A program made the translations under genes and the position numbers. A stretch of DNA of 64,000 nucleotides from NCBI GenBank assembly GCA_024760905.1, contig CM045733.1, positions 38,295,001-38,359,000 on the forward strand. Reading direction: 5' to 3'. Below are positions 28,784 to 38,110 of this stretch, piece by piece (positions within the stretch are counted from its first letter, which is position 1; each line of letters starts with the position of its first letter). This DNA is from Plotosus lineatus. Lineage: Eukaryota; Chordata; Actinopteri; Siluriformes; Plotosidae. The notes below the pieces were generated by a model. The model saw nothing but the letters and a program-made list of their open reading frames with translations, had not been told where the DNA came from and ran no database searches.

Positions 28784-29075
28784 TTCAGCATGGTGGTGTA
28801 ATGGTTTGCATGTTCCCCTTATGCTTGTGTGGGTTTCCTCGCACAGTCCAAAAACATGCACAGTAGGTTAACTGGCTGTTCCAAATCACCCCTTCGTGTG
28901 AATGAGAGTATGAATGGTTATCCAGAGTTGGCTGAGATGGGCACCAACCTTCCTGTGACACTAATGAGGATTAAACAGTTTTGAAAATTAATGAGAAATT
29001 GTATGCTGTAAGACAATTTCATTCTTTAAATGTCTTGTTCCCTGAAAGGGAGCAGCAGAAAGGAAAAGAAGACTG
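28783..29075 (+). repeat. SINE family B copy (B box deleted) plus short RTE tail
   Basis: Head CATGGTGGTGTAATGGTTTGC leads directly into GCATGTTCCCCTTATGC, so the B box region is missing. Body with GTCCAAAAACATGCACAGTAGG, tail GAGGATTAAACAG. A short RTE-like tail (CTGAAAGGGAGCAGCAGAAAGG) follows at 29041-29062. Confidence 0.6.
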
Positions 29076-29211
29076 ATTCTTTACTTTATTGCACTTTTGC
29101 GGCACTTCACTTTTTCAGATCATCAAATAAATTTAAACGTGTAATGTTTAAATTTGCTCCTGTTGTGATTTTATTTGTGAAGAGAAAAATCCTATCCAAA
29201 TCTATATGAGC

Positions 29212-30918
29212 CTGTGTGGAAAAGTAATTGATCCCCTTGTTGAAAGGTGAGATAATTGTGATTAATCCTATTACAGTAACCCCCGTTATTCACAGGGGTT
29301 GCATTCCGCCCCTTCCCACGGATCCTGAAAATCTGCAAATTATTGATACGGTTTTAAAACCCTTTGTATGATAATACATACCCTAAAATATGCTTCTTAA
29401 ACACATTCTATGGACAGTCTTACTCATTAATATAGTAATAATGTAAGAAAATGTAGTCATGCTGAAGTAAAAATATTAGTGAAGTAAAAACCGTAATAAT
29501 ATTTATGAATAAATAAAGCACTTGAGCTCCTTACTAGAAGCTAGATAAAATACAGGGTGTTTGAGTGACACCATCGGGCTTAAATAATAATTAAAAACAC
29601 ACCAAATAGCGGTGAACTGTGAATGGGTGGGAGATTTACTGTATTGAAGAAATTTGAGTTCAATTTCATGGTCCCACCCAGGCCTGATTGCGGCCAGACA
29701 TTTCCACTCAGGAGATTCCTAACATAAAACTTGTCTGACAAGGTGAGGTTGGCCATACTGAACACACATCATGCAGAGATCCAGTGAGCTTCAAGAGCAA
29801 ACAACAAAGAAGATTATAGCGATGTCTCAGTCTGGGAAAGAATATAAAGTCATTTGTAAATCTTTGGGACTCTAGCAGACCACTGTCAGAGCCATTATCC
29901 ATGAATGGAGAATGCATGGCACAGTGGTGACCCTTCCCATGACTTGCCGACCTACCAAAATTACTCCAAGAGCATGGCGCAGACTAACTGGAGAAGTCAC
30001 AAAGGATCCAAAAACCCCTTCCAAACAACTACAAGCCTCACCTGCCTCAGTTAATGTCAATCTTCATGACTCCATCATCAGAAAGACATGAGGCAAAAAT
30101 GGCATCCATGGAAGAGTTCTGAAGCGAAAGCCACTGTTGATTAAAAAATGTCCTCTGGACTGATGAAACTAAAGTTGAACTTTTAGGAAGAAATGCATCC
30201 CGTTACATCTGGCACAAAAGAAACATTGCATTTGATAAGAAGAACATTGTGCCAACAGTGAAACATGGTGGTGGAAGTGTGATGATCTCGGCCTGCGTTG
30301 CTGCTTCAGGGCCTGGGCGACTTATCATGATTGATGGAACCATGAATTCTGTTCGCTACAAAGAAATCCTGGCAAAGAATGTTCATCCATCAGTTCGAGA
30401 CCTCAATCTAAAGCGCATCTGGGTTTTGCAGCAAGACAATGATCCAAAGCACACCAACAAGTCCATTTCTGAATGGCTAAAAAATAACAAAATGAGGGTT
30501 TTGGAGTGGCCTAGTCAAAGTCCCGACCTCAACCTTATTGAGTTGCTGTGGCATGACCTTAAAAAGGCTGAACATATGTGGTTGATCTTAAATGTGGTTG
30601 ATCTTAAACAATTCTGCAGAGAAGAGTGGGCCAAAATCCCATCACAGCGATGTGAAAGACTCATCGTCTCTTATCGCAAACACTTGACTGCAGTTATTGC
30701 TGCAAAAAGTAGTTCAATCAGCTATTGGATTTAGGGGGCAATTACTTATTCACACTGAACTTTGTAGGTTCAGATTTTTTCCCCCTTTAATAAATGCAAT
30801 TGGCAGCCCATTTTATCTTTGTAGAATATTTTTAGGTTTGCTTGATCTGAAATGGATGACAGTGACAAATGTGCAAAAATGACATAAATTGGTCAGGGGG
30901 TAACAACTTTTGCACAGC

Positions 30919-30923
<5 letters not shown>
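29212..30923 (+). mobile_element. Tc1-like element, family 3, interrupted and decayed
   Basis: Left end TGTGGAAAAGTAATTGATCCCC, right end reversed CACAGTGCTGTGCAAAAGTT then TACCCCCTG. The N-terminal helix-turn-helix part (29770-30170) has several stops; the C-terminal frame 30249-30734 is open with VKHGGGSVMI, LQQDNDPKHT and SPDLNLIELLWHDLK (Asp and Glu of DDE). A Tigger-like MITE (29274-29628) sits in its left arm. Confidence 0.85.
29274..29628. mobile_element. MITE inside the family 3 Tc1
   Basis: Left end ACAGTAACCCCCGTTATTCA; right end reversed ACAGTAAATCTCCCACCCAT. Interior AT-rich, non-coding, with GGGCTTAAATAATAATTAAA and CTCCTTACTAGAAGC blocks shared with 8990-9090 and 51850-52060. 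Confidence 0.7.

Positions 30924-30966
<43 letters not shown>
30921..30966. repeat. (TG)n microsatellite
   Basis: Starts at the right end of the family 3 Tc1. Confidence 0.95.
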
Positions 30967-30968
<2 letters not shown>

Positions 30969-31121
30969 CATGTGTGTGTAAATTTATATAATAAAGATGT
31001 ATTACTGGATTAAAACAGAGATCTTTAAATAAACAGCTACAATAAATTACTGTTAATTTTCTATCTGAACCCTTAAATCACTCCCAGACCCACCAGTTCC
31101 CATATATTAACTAATTAAATA

Positions 31122-31510
31122 TTTATGTGTAGGACAGTATGATGTGATTAGCATGTCTGCCTCACAGCAAGAAGGTTCTGGGTTTGAGTCCCAGGTTTGA
31201 TGAGGGTATTTCCTCTGGGTACTCCAGTTTACTCCTACAATCCAAAAGACATTCATATTACTGTATTTTAATTTGCTGTTCCAAATCGTCCGCTTAATCA
31301 AATTAGGGTTGCTAGGAGGCTGGCACCCATCTCAGCCAACTCAGGGTGAGGGCTTTGGAACTGCTAATTAGCCTGATTTTCATGTCTTTAGATGGTGGGA
31401 GGGAACCCAAGAAAGTATGTGGAGAACATGCAAACCCCACCCAGAAATGCTGGACTCAAACCCAGGAGACAGACATGTGTGTCATGCAGATCTGCCATTA
31501 CTACCTTGTG
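31122..31510. repeat. inverted pair of SINE B copies
   Basis: Plus copy 31122-31330: GGTTCTGGGTTTGAGTCCCAG (B box), CCAGTTTACTCCTACAATCC. Minus copy 31345-31510: GAGAACATGCAAACCCCACC, CTGGACTCAAACCCAGGAG, GACAGACATGTGTGTCATGC in the plus reading. They face each other with almost no spacer. Confidence 0.6.
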
Positions 31511-31917
31511 TCACTTTAAGGAATAAAATATTGAATGAAGAAAGTTATGGCAGGTGATATCATGGTTTCCAATTATGTTTTCGACTGTACACCAAGTGAA
31601 AGAATTGATGCCTGAACTTGTATGTAGATAAATGTTAATCAATCCGCACAGGTCTCAACTGTTTATGTAAAGTGTGCAGTCACTGAATAAAGTAGGAAGA
31701 GATCTTCAGTATTTGTAATGAATCCATTGATGTCTAAATAGTAATATAAGAAAGAAACAGTACACCATTTAGAATATACTAATACTTCAATAAGAAATTT
31801 AAATTTCATTTAAAGTATAAATGGTTCTATATTATGTTTTAGTACAGTATTAAGTTAGAAGGTTAACTCCATTAGTGCTTAACAGATATAGATTTAAAAC
31901 ACCTACAGTACATAGAC

Positions 31918-31949
<32 letters not shown>

Positions 31950-32080
31950 CTCTCAGACATTTTTGTGAACTAAGAGTCATTACAGTACTTTTGTTCACTC
32001 TTTCAGCCTGAAAGTACAGATACATGTAATTTGATGTAAATGTGAATGTAAATATATTTTAATGACAGCAGCTGTGACCT
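31511..32080. other. intergenic, nothing recognised; short (GACA)n at 31914-31948
   Basis: AT-rich sequence without a gene. A GATA/GACA tetranucleotide run lies at about 31914-31948. Confidence 0.5.
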
Positions 32081-32084
32081 ACAA

Positions 32085-32240
32085 GAGTAGGCTGTAAAGC
32101 CGTCAGCGTGTTTCCGCCCTGCAATGGCCTGGTGAGCTGTCCAGGGTGTACTCTGCCCTTGCCTGTGGTTGGCTGGGATGGGCGCCAGCCTCCCCGTGAC
32201 CCTAATTAGGATTAAGCAGATTAAAAATGAACTGAACAGC
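32085..32240 (+). repeat. hybrid SINE (family A/B), 5'-truncated copy 2
   Basis: Starts in the family A spacer (AAGAGTAGGCTGTAAAGCCG, CAGCGTGTTTCCGCC), then switches at CTGCAATGG to the family B tail (GGTGAGCTGTCCAGGGTGTA, GGCTGGGATGGGCGCCAGCC), ending TAGGATTAAGCAG. Confidence 0.75.
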
Positions 32241-32340
32241 TGTGACCTAAAGGACAATTGAGGCAAAAATAAATGTTTATACACACACACATACACACGT
32301 GTGTGTATACATACACATAATATATATATATATATATATA

Positions 32341-32668
32341 TATTCATTCATTCATTTTCTGTAACCGCTTAATCCTAATTAGGATTAATCCTAATTACTA
32401 ACTAGTAGCAGAGTACACCCTGGACAGCTCATCAGGCCATCGCAGGCAGAAATATGCTAATGGCTATGCAGCCTACTCTTGTTGAAAGTCAGCAATGGTT
32501 CTTTTACATGCCTCACACCATAGACAGTGAGAGACATGGCCGGCCTTTGATAACCCAGTTAACTGCACTGGGGAAAAATGACAACCTGTTGAGAGTGGGG
32601 CTTGAACCCTCAACCTTGTGATCAGTGATCCAGCACTTTTACCAGCAGACCACCACTGCCTTATGTAC
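32341..32668 (-). repeat. hybrid SINE (family A head, family B tail), copy 3
   Basis: Minus strand: head with GGTCTGCTGGTAAAAGTGCT and GGTTGAGGGTTCAAGCCCCA, the family A spacer CTGTCTATGGTGTGAGG, junction ATTTCTGCCTGCGATGGCC, tail GAGCTGTCCAGGGTGTACTC and GGATTAAGCGGTTACAGAAA with (ATGA)n at the end. Confidence 0.75.
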
Positions 32669-32675
32669 ATGTACA

Positions 32676-32801
32676 TGTGTGTGCCCTGTCATCGTTTATG
32701 GAGGCATCAGCACCGGTTACGCAATCCGACACGTGTTGAAGGGTTGTAATGTGTTATTTGGGACTCCTGGAAGATTGCTTGACATTATTGGCCATGGAAA
32801 G
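32676..32801 (+). pseudogene. orphan DDX4/vasa-like exon fragment
   Basis: One open stretch reads [13 protein letters not shown], then [18 protein letters not shown], then HGK. This is the DEAD-box helicase segment ending in motif Ib (TPGRLLD) and is closer to DDX4/vasa (VVYGG.NTGY..., KGCNVL) than to DDX3/PL10 as I recall them. A potential donor AAG|GTCATT follows exactly where the similarity stops. I see no AG acceptor directly before it and no neighbouring helicase exons, so it looks like a duplicated single exon with its 3' junction. A hybrid SINE lies immediately upstream. Confidence 0.7.
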
Positions 32802-32809
32802 GTCATTTA

Positions 32810-33505
32810 AATTATGTGCGTATTTGGGAGATTATCACAGACTGATTTGGTGGATAAGAGAAAACATCAGAATTTTAGCATTACTGTATTCTGTTGCCTG
32901 TTTATAGTTTCAGAAGCTGAATACTAGTACTGTACTATATTTTATGCATCATCTTTCCACAGAGCACTGTTTAAGTAATCATTCTAATTTATCAGTAAAT
33001 CGCCTTAACCATGGTTTGTAAATGACAAAGGCTGTAAAGTATCACTTGGCGTCTTTATTATGCCACAGCCAGCGCAGGAGAAAATTTATTCCCCTCCCTA
33101 GTTGTCTGTCTGCACATCTATTTGGATCAGTCTAGTGAACACTCTTTCAACTCAAGAACATTTTAAGGGATTTTCTTAAATACCCACATTGACTCGAGGA
33201 AGAACTTCGTGGATCATGCTTTTAAACTTATCAAAAAAAACAACTTTTGAGTTATATTAACAGATTCCACCTCAACACTTATTGACCCAATGCTGTTGGT
33301 TATGGTTTTCCCTTTTTGCATACAGATACAGCACAGTAATTCATATTTATTTTTAATATATAATTTGAAATGAAACAAAAAAATTCAAATGAACATTAAA
33401 CTTTCTAGAGTAATATTCTCTATTATCCCTATTACTTTGACAGAAACTCATTTGTAAGGGATCCCCCCCCCTTTTTTTAATACAAATAATACTTGGTGTA
33501 AATAG
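32810..33505. other. intergenic, nothing recognised
   Basis: AT-rich, no open frame of interest and no repeat I recognise. Confidence 0.5.
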
Positions 33506-33514
33506 GCTAGTAAT

Positions 33515-33675
33515 AGTAGGCTGCATAGCCGTCAACGTGATTCTGCCCCTTGCTAAAAATGGTTGTGTCAGGAAGGGAATTCGACGTAAAAACCTATGCC
33601 AAATCAAACATGCGAATCAGATCATTTGTTGTGGCGACCTCTGAAAAAGGGAAAAAGCCGAAAGGAAAAGAAGAA

Positions 33676-33680
<5 letters not shown>
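33515..33680 (+). repeat. SINE family A, 5'-truncated copy
   Basis: From GTAGGCTGCATAGCCGTCAA through GGAAGGGAATTCGACGTAAA to GACCTCTGAAAAAGGG and AAAGCCGAAAGG; it ends in AAGAAGAA and a long (TA)n run. Its 3' part is duplicated 300 bp downstream. Confidence 0.85.
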
Positions 33681-33744
<64 letters not shown>

Positions 33745-34107
33745 TTTCTGAGTAGATCCTTCCGTAGGAGAGTGCTCAATACTTTTTGGTAGAGCAAATA
33801 AACAAAAATAAAAGGACAGGACAAAGACTTTCTATTGAAACTCCATTTATAAACCAAAATGGTTGTGTCAGGAAGGGAATTCGACGTAAAAACCTATGCC
33901 AAATCAAACATGCGAATCAGATCATTTGTTGTGGCGACCTCTGAAAAATGGAAAAAGCCGAAAGGAAAAGAAGAAGAATATATATATATATATATGATTT
34001 TCTGAGTAGATCCTTCCGTAGGAGAGTGCTCAATATTTTTTTTTGGTAGAGCAAATAAACAAAAATAAAAGGACAGGACAAAGACTTTCTATTGAAACTC
34101 CATTTAT
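33557..34107. repeat. tandem duplication, ~300-bp unit
   Basis: The segment beginning AAAATGGTTGTGTCAGGAAG at 33557 recurs at 33857, and both copies run through the SINE tail, (TA)n, GATTTTCTGAGTAGATCCTT and AAAGACTTTCTATTGAAACT. The units are nearly identical except for the (TA)n length (about 31 versus 8 units), so the duplication is recent. Confidence 0.92.
33679..33740. repeat. (TA)n microsatellite
   Basis: About 31 TA units inside the first copy of the 300-bp duplication; a run of about 8 units is at the matching place in the second. Confidence 0.95.
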
Positions 34108-34323
34108 CACTACAGATCTGTTTCGAGGGGTGGTGAAACCATCCTCTCTCTTCAGGTGATTATAGAAGAGTATATATATAAAATGGGTGTTCGGTTGTGT
34201 TTTTACATTTGGGTCATTCAATTTAATTTCATCAAGTGGTCCCCACCTGACCTTCTCCAATTTTTCTAAAATTTTACATACTTGCTGGACATTATATTCT
34301 TCTTTTCCTTTCGGCTTTTCCCT

Positions 34324-36420
34324 TCAGGGGTCGCCACAGCGAATCATCTGCCTCCATCTCACCCTATCCTTTGCATCTTCTTCTCTTACACCAACGACCT
34401 TCATGTCCTCCTTTACCACATCCATGATTCGTCTCTTTGGTCTTCCTCTAGGCCTTTTGCCTGGTAGTTCCAGCCTCAGCATCCTATTACCAATATACTC
34501 ACTATCCCTCCTCTGTACATGTCCAAACCATCTCAATCTAGCCTCTCTGACTTTGTCTCCAAAACGTCTTACATGTGCTGTCCCTCTGATGTGCTCATTC
34601 CTAATCCTATCCATCCTCGTTACTCCCAAAGAGAACCTCAACATTTTCATCTCTGCTACCTCCAACTCTGCCTCCTGTCTTTTCCCCAGGGCCACTGTTT
34701 CTAACCCATACAGCATCGTTGGCCTCAACACCGTTTTGTACACTTTTCCTTTCATTTTTGCCGATACCCTCCTATCACACATCACACCGGACACTTTTCT
34801 CCAACCATTCCAACCTGCCTGCACACGCTTCTTGACCTCTTTTCCACACTCTCCATTGCTCTGGATTGTTGAGCCTAAGTACTTAAAATCCTCCACCTTT
34901 CTTATCTCTGCTCCCTGTAATCTCACCGTTCCTCTTTGGTCCTTGGCATTCATGCACATGTATTCTGTCTTACTGAGGCTAATCTTCATTCCCCTCCTTT
35001 CCAGGGCATACCTCCACCTCTCTAGATTTTCCTGCACTTGTTCTCTGCTCTCACTACAGATTACAATGTCATCTGCAAACATCATAGTCCATGGGGAATC
35101 TTGTCTAACCTCGTCTGTCAGCCTGTCCATCACCATAACGAACAAGAAGGGGCTGAGAGCTGACCCTTGATGCAGTCCCACCTCCACCTTGAACTCTTCT
35201 GTCACACCGACAGCACACCTCACCACTGTCTTACATCTCTCATACATGTCCTGCACCACTCTAACATACTTCTCTGCCACTCCAGACTTCCTCATGCAAT
35301 ACCACAGTTCTTCTCTCGGCACCCTGTCATATGCTTTCTCCAGATCCACAAAGGCACAATGCAGCTCCGTCTGACCTTCTCTGTACTTCTCCATTAACAT
35401 CCTCAAGGCAAACACTGCATCTGTGGTGCTCTTTCTGGGCATGAAACCAAACTGTTGTTCACAAATGCTGACTTCTGCCCTTAGTCTAGCTTCCACTATT
35501 CTTTCCCATAACTTCATCGTATGGCTCATCAACTTTATCCCTCTGTAGTTGCCACAACTCTGCACGTCTCCCTTGTTCTTAAAAATGGGCACCAGCACAC
35601 TTCTCCTCCATTCCTCTGGCATCCTCTCACTCTCTAAGACCTTGTTAAATGTTCTTGTCAGAAAATCTACTGCTACCTCTCCTAGACACTTCCATACCTC
35701 CACCGGTATGTCATCAGGACCAACTGCCTTTCCATTCTTCATCCTCTTCAATGCCCTCCTCACTTCACCCTTACTAATCTTTGCTACTTCCTGGTCCTCA
35801 ACAGTCACCTCTTCTACTCTTTTCTCTCTCTCATTTTCCTCATTCATCAGCTCTTCAAAGTACTCTTTCCATCTTCCCAGCACACTTCTGTCATCAGTCA
35901 ATACATTTCCCTCTCTGTCCTTTATCAATCTAACTTGCTGCACGTCCTTCCCATCTCTATTTCTCTGCTGTGCCAACCTGTATAATTCATTTTCTCCCTC
36001 CTTACTTTCCAGCCGAGCATACAAGTCATCAAACGCGCTCTGTTTGGCCTTTGACACTGCTACCTTTGCCTTACGCTGTGTCTCCCTGTACTCCTGTTTA
36101 CTCTCTTTGGTTTTGTCAATGTCCCACTTCTTCTTAGCGAATCTCTTCCTTTGTACACTCTCCTGCACTTCCTCATTCCACCACCAAGTCTCCTTATCTA
36201 CTTTCCTTCCAGATGACACACCAAGTATTCTCCTACCTGTCTCCCTGATCACATTCGCTGTAGTTGTCCAGTCATCTGGAAGCACTTCCTGACCACCCAA
36301 AGCCTGTTTCAACTCCTCCTTGAAGACAACCCGACACTCTTCCTTTTCAACTTCCACCACTTTGTCTTCTGCTCTGCCTTTGCCTTCTTCACCTTCCTCA
36401 CCATCAGCATCATCCTGCAC
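34324..36420 (-). CDS. RTE LINE reverse transcriptase frame
   Basis: An open frame of 698 codons covers the region between EN and RT plus the whole RT and C-terminal domain. The RT palm motif is FADDIVICS. The frame start at 36420 is not a natural start: the protein should continue from the endonuclease frame upstream, which is out of register by one base. It ends close to the 3' tail. Compared with the 18524 copy the residue order is identical. Confidence 0.9.
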   Translation of the reverse strand: MQDDADGEEGEEGKGRAEDKVVEVEKEECRVVFKEELKQALGGQEVLPDDWTTTANVIRETGRRILGVSSGRKVDKETWWWNEEVQESVQRKRFAKKKWDIDKTKESKQEYRETQRKAKVAVSKAKQSAFDDLYARLESKEGENELYRLAQQRNRDGKDVQQVRLIKDREGNVLTDDRSVLGRWKEYFEELMNEENEREKRVEEVTVEDQEVAKISKGEVRRALKRMKNGKAVGPDDIPVEVWKCLGEVAVDFLTRTFNKVLESERMPEEWRRSVLVPIFKNKGDVQSCGNYRGIKLMSHTMKLWERIVEARLRAEVSICEQQFGFMPRKSTTDAVFALRMLMEKYREGQTELHCAFVDLEKAYDRVPREELWYCMRKSGVAEKYVRVVQDMYERCKTVVRCAVGVTEEFKVEVGLHQGSALSPFLFVMVMDRLTDEVRQDSPWTMMFADDIVICSESREQVQENLERWRYALERRGMKISLSKTEYMCMNAKDQRGTVRLQGAEIRKVEDFKYLGSTIQSNGECGKEVKKRVQAGWNGWRKVSGVMCDRRVSAKMKGKVYKTVLRPTMLYGLETVALGKRQEAELEVAEMKMLRFSLGVTRMDRIRNEHIRGTAHVRRFGDKVREARLRWFGHVQRRDSEYIGNRMLRLELPGKRPRGRPKRRIMDVVKEDMKVVGVREEDAKDRVRWRQMIRCGDP

Positions 36421-37319
36421 ACCACCATCCTATGCTGTTTGGCAACACTCTCACCCGCTACTACTTTGCAGTCACTGACTTCCTTTAAATTACATCGCCT
36501 GCACAAGATGTAGTCTACCTGTGTGCTCCTACCTCCACTTTTATAAGTCACCCTATGCTCCTCTCTCTTCTGGAAGAAAGTATTCACCACAGCCATTTCC
36601 ATCCTTTTTGCAAAATCTACCAACATCTGTCCTTCTGCGTTCCTGTCCTGGATACCAAACCTACCCATCACTTCCTTGTCCCCTCTGTTTCCTGCACCAA
36701 CATGTCCATTGAAGTCTGCCCCAATGACCACTCTTTCACCTCTGGGGGTACTCTGCATCACTTCATCTAACTCCCTCCAGAATCTCTCCTTCTCTTCTCG
36801 CTCACATCCTGTCTGTGGGGCATAAGCACTAACAACATTGACCATCACACCTTTAATTTCTAACTTGAGACTCATCACTCTGTCTGACACTCTTTTCACT
36901 TCTAGAACATTCCTGGCAAACTCCTCCTTCAAGATGACTCCGACTCCATTTCTCTTCCCATCCACACCGTGATAAAACAGCTTAAACCCTGCTCCTATGC
37001 TTCTAGCCTTGCGACCTTTCCACCTGGTCTCCTGAACACACAGTATGTCCACCTTCCTCCTCTGCATCATGTCAGCCAGCACTCTACCTTTTCCTGTCAT
37101 AGTTCCAATATTCAAAGTCCCTACTTTCAGTCCTAGACTCATGCCTTTCCTCTTCTCTCTCTGGCAACGGACACGCCTCCCGCCTCTCCTTCTTCGACGT
37201 CTTCGACCAACAGTAGTCCAATTTCCATCAGCACCCTGTTGGTTGACGGCACTGATGGCGGTCGTTGTTAACCCGGGCCTCGACCGATCCGGTATGTCAT
37301 TCTTTCTTGTGATTCGCAT
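36309..37319 (-). CDS. RTE LINE APE-type endonuclease frame
   Basis: An open frame of 336 codons. Catalytic APE-like residues: the Glu of QETRW, Asp and Asn of GADFNGHVG, and a C-terminal QVDYILCRR segment (D of the SDH-like motif region). Ends early (KRKSVGLSSRRS) because of the register change into the RT frame. Related to the BovB/RTE-derived craniofacial development protein 2-like entries seen in vertebrate genomes. Confidence 0.88.
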   Translation of the reverse strand: MRITRKNDIPDRSRPGLTTTAISAVNQQGADGNWTTVGRRRRRRRGGRRVRCQREKRKGMSLGLKVGTLNIGTMTGKGRVLADMMQRRKVDILCVQETRWKGRKARSIGAGFKLFYHGVDGKRNGVGVILKEEFARNVLEVKRVSDRVMSLKLEIKGVMVNVVSAYAPQTGCEREEKERFWRELDEVMQSTPRGERVVIGADFNGHVGAGNRGDKEVMGRFGIQDRNAEGQMLVDFAKRMEMAVVNTFFQKREEHRVTYKSGGRSTQVDYILCRRCNLKEVSDCKVVAGESVAKQHRMVVCRMMLMVRKVKKAKAEQKTKWWKLKRKSVGLSSRRS

Positions 37320-37635
37320 AGTTTATTTGGCATTTGTTTTACGCCGGATGCCCTTCCTGACGCAACCCTCTGCATTTATCCGGGCTTGGGACCGGCGTGA
37401 GGGAGATTATATATCATGGAAAAATACAAAATTTCAAGGCATAATTGTAAATACTTGCAAAGTTATGACCATTTGAAGTAGGCCTGGTACCATAAAATTG
37501 CGACCAAAATTAAAACTTGAAATTTTCATTCTCTTTTCAGAAATTGAAATAAAGATTTAAAAAAAAATGACACTTCATATTTGCCAAGATAAAATTTATT
37601 GTGTCAAAGACACAGTCACACTTTAAGTTACTGTT

Positions 37636-38110
37636 GTGTCTATACGTCCAACGAGTAAAACGATATCTGGTACAAGAAGCCAACATGGCTTTATTTCAGG
37701 TAATACCAGCAAACTCAGAATTAGCAGGATTTTTGGTGAAAATACAACAACTGTTGCGAGAGTGAATAACCTAATGTCTGAAGAGATGGTGTCAGATTTG
37801 TTGCCTCATGATCTGCATCTTGGCCAGTATGTTGCAGATGTTTATGATAATTGATGATACTTGGGAGATGTTGTGGAAGTCTCAACTGAACAGGTACATG
37901 TTTTCCTAGACTTCATAAAATCAAACGACCCTGTCAGATAATTTTCTTGGACCAAAAGGAAGGACCTGTGTTTGGTGCCACCAAACCATATCCTCACTCA
38001 GATTACAGAATTGACGACAGAAACGGGTCGTCAGTATAAACTTTGTCAGGATGCGGAAAAGAAGAGTTCTGAACTTCTTAAAAAAATTCTGAAAAGACAT
38101 AACTGAACCA
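37636..38110 (+). pseudogene. relic frame inside the long-TIR element
   Basis: Reading from 37636: HDLHLGQYVADVYDN, stop, WYLGDVVEVSTEQVHVFLDF, then DPVR, stop, FSWTKRKDLCLVPPNHILTQ and ETGRQYKL. The string looks like a small C-terminal domain (VGQ.VAV.YDN.WYIG, W..KED..WVP..HIL) that I have the impression of seeing at the ends of fish transposon proteins, but I cannot name the family. Two in-frame stops make it inactive. Confidence 0.45.

Larger units (their letters stand above)
34297..37405 (-). mobile_element. RTE-clade LINE, near full length (3.1 kb)
   Basis: Minus strand. An endonuclease frame (37319-36309) has VGTLNIGTMTGKGR, LCVQETRWKG, NVVSAYAPQTG and GADFNGHVGA of the APE fold. The RT frame (36420-34324, 698 residues) has GIKLMSHTMKLWERI, AYDRVPREELWYCM, HQGSALSPF, FADDIVICS (FADD codons 35068-35079) and FGHVQRR. 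The two frames overlap at 36309-36420 and differ by one register; similarity between them suggests one lost base near 36345-36355. The 5' end (AAGCCCGG, CCGGCGTAAAACAAATGCC) and 3' end (CCGAAAGGAAAAGAAGAA) are present. Flanked by ATTATA(T) at 34291 and 37406, a short possible target duplication. RTE proteins cut and copy their RNA at the target (target-primed reverse transcription). Confidence 0.93.

Noticed and set aside
34187..36292. Long plus-strand open frames (34187-35170, 35549-36292)
   Set aside because: Antisense shadows of the minus-strand RTE LINE.
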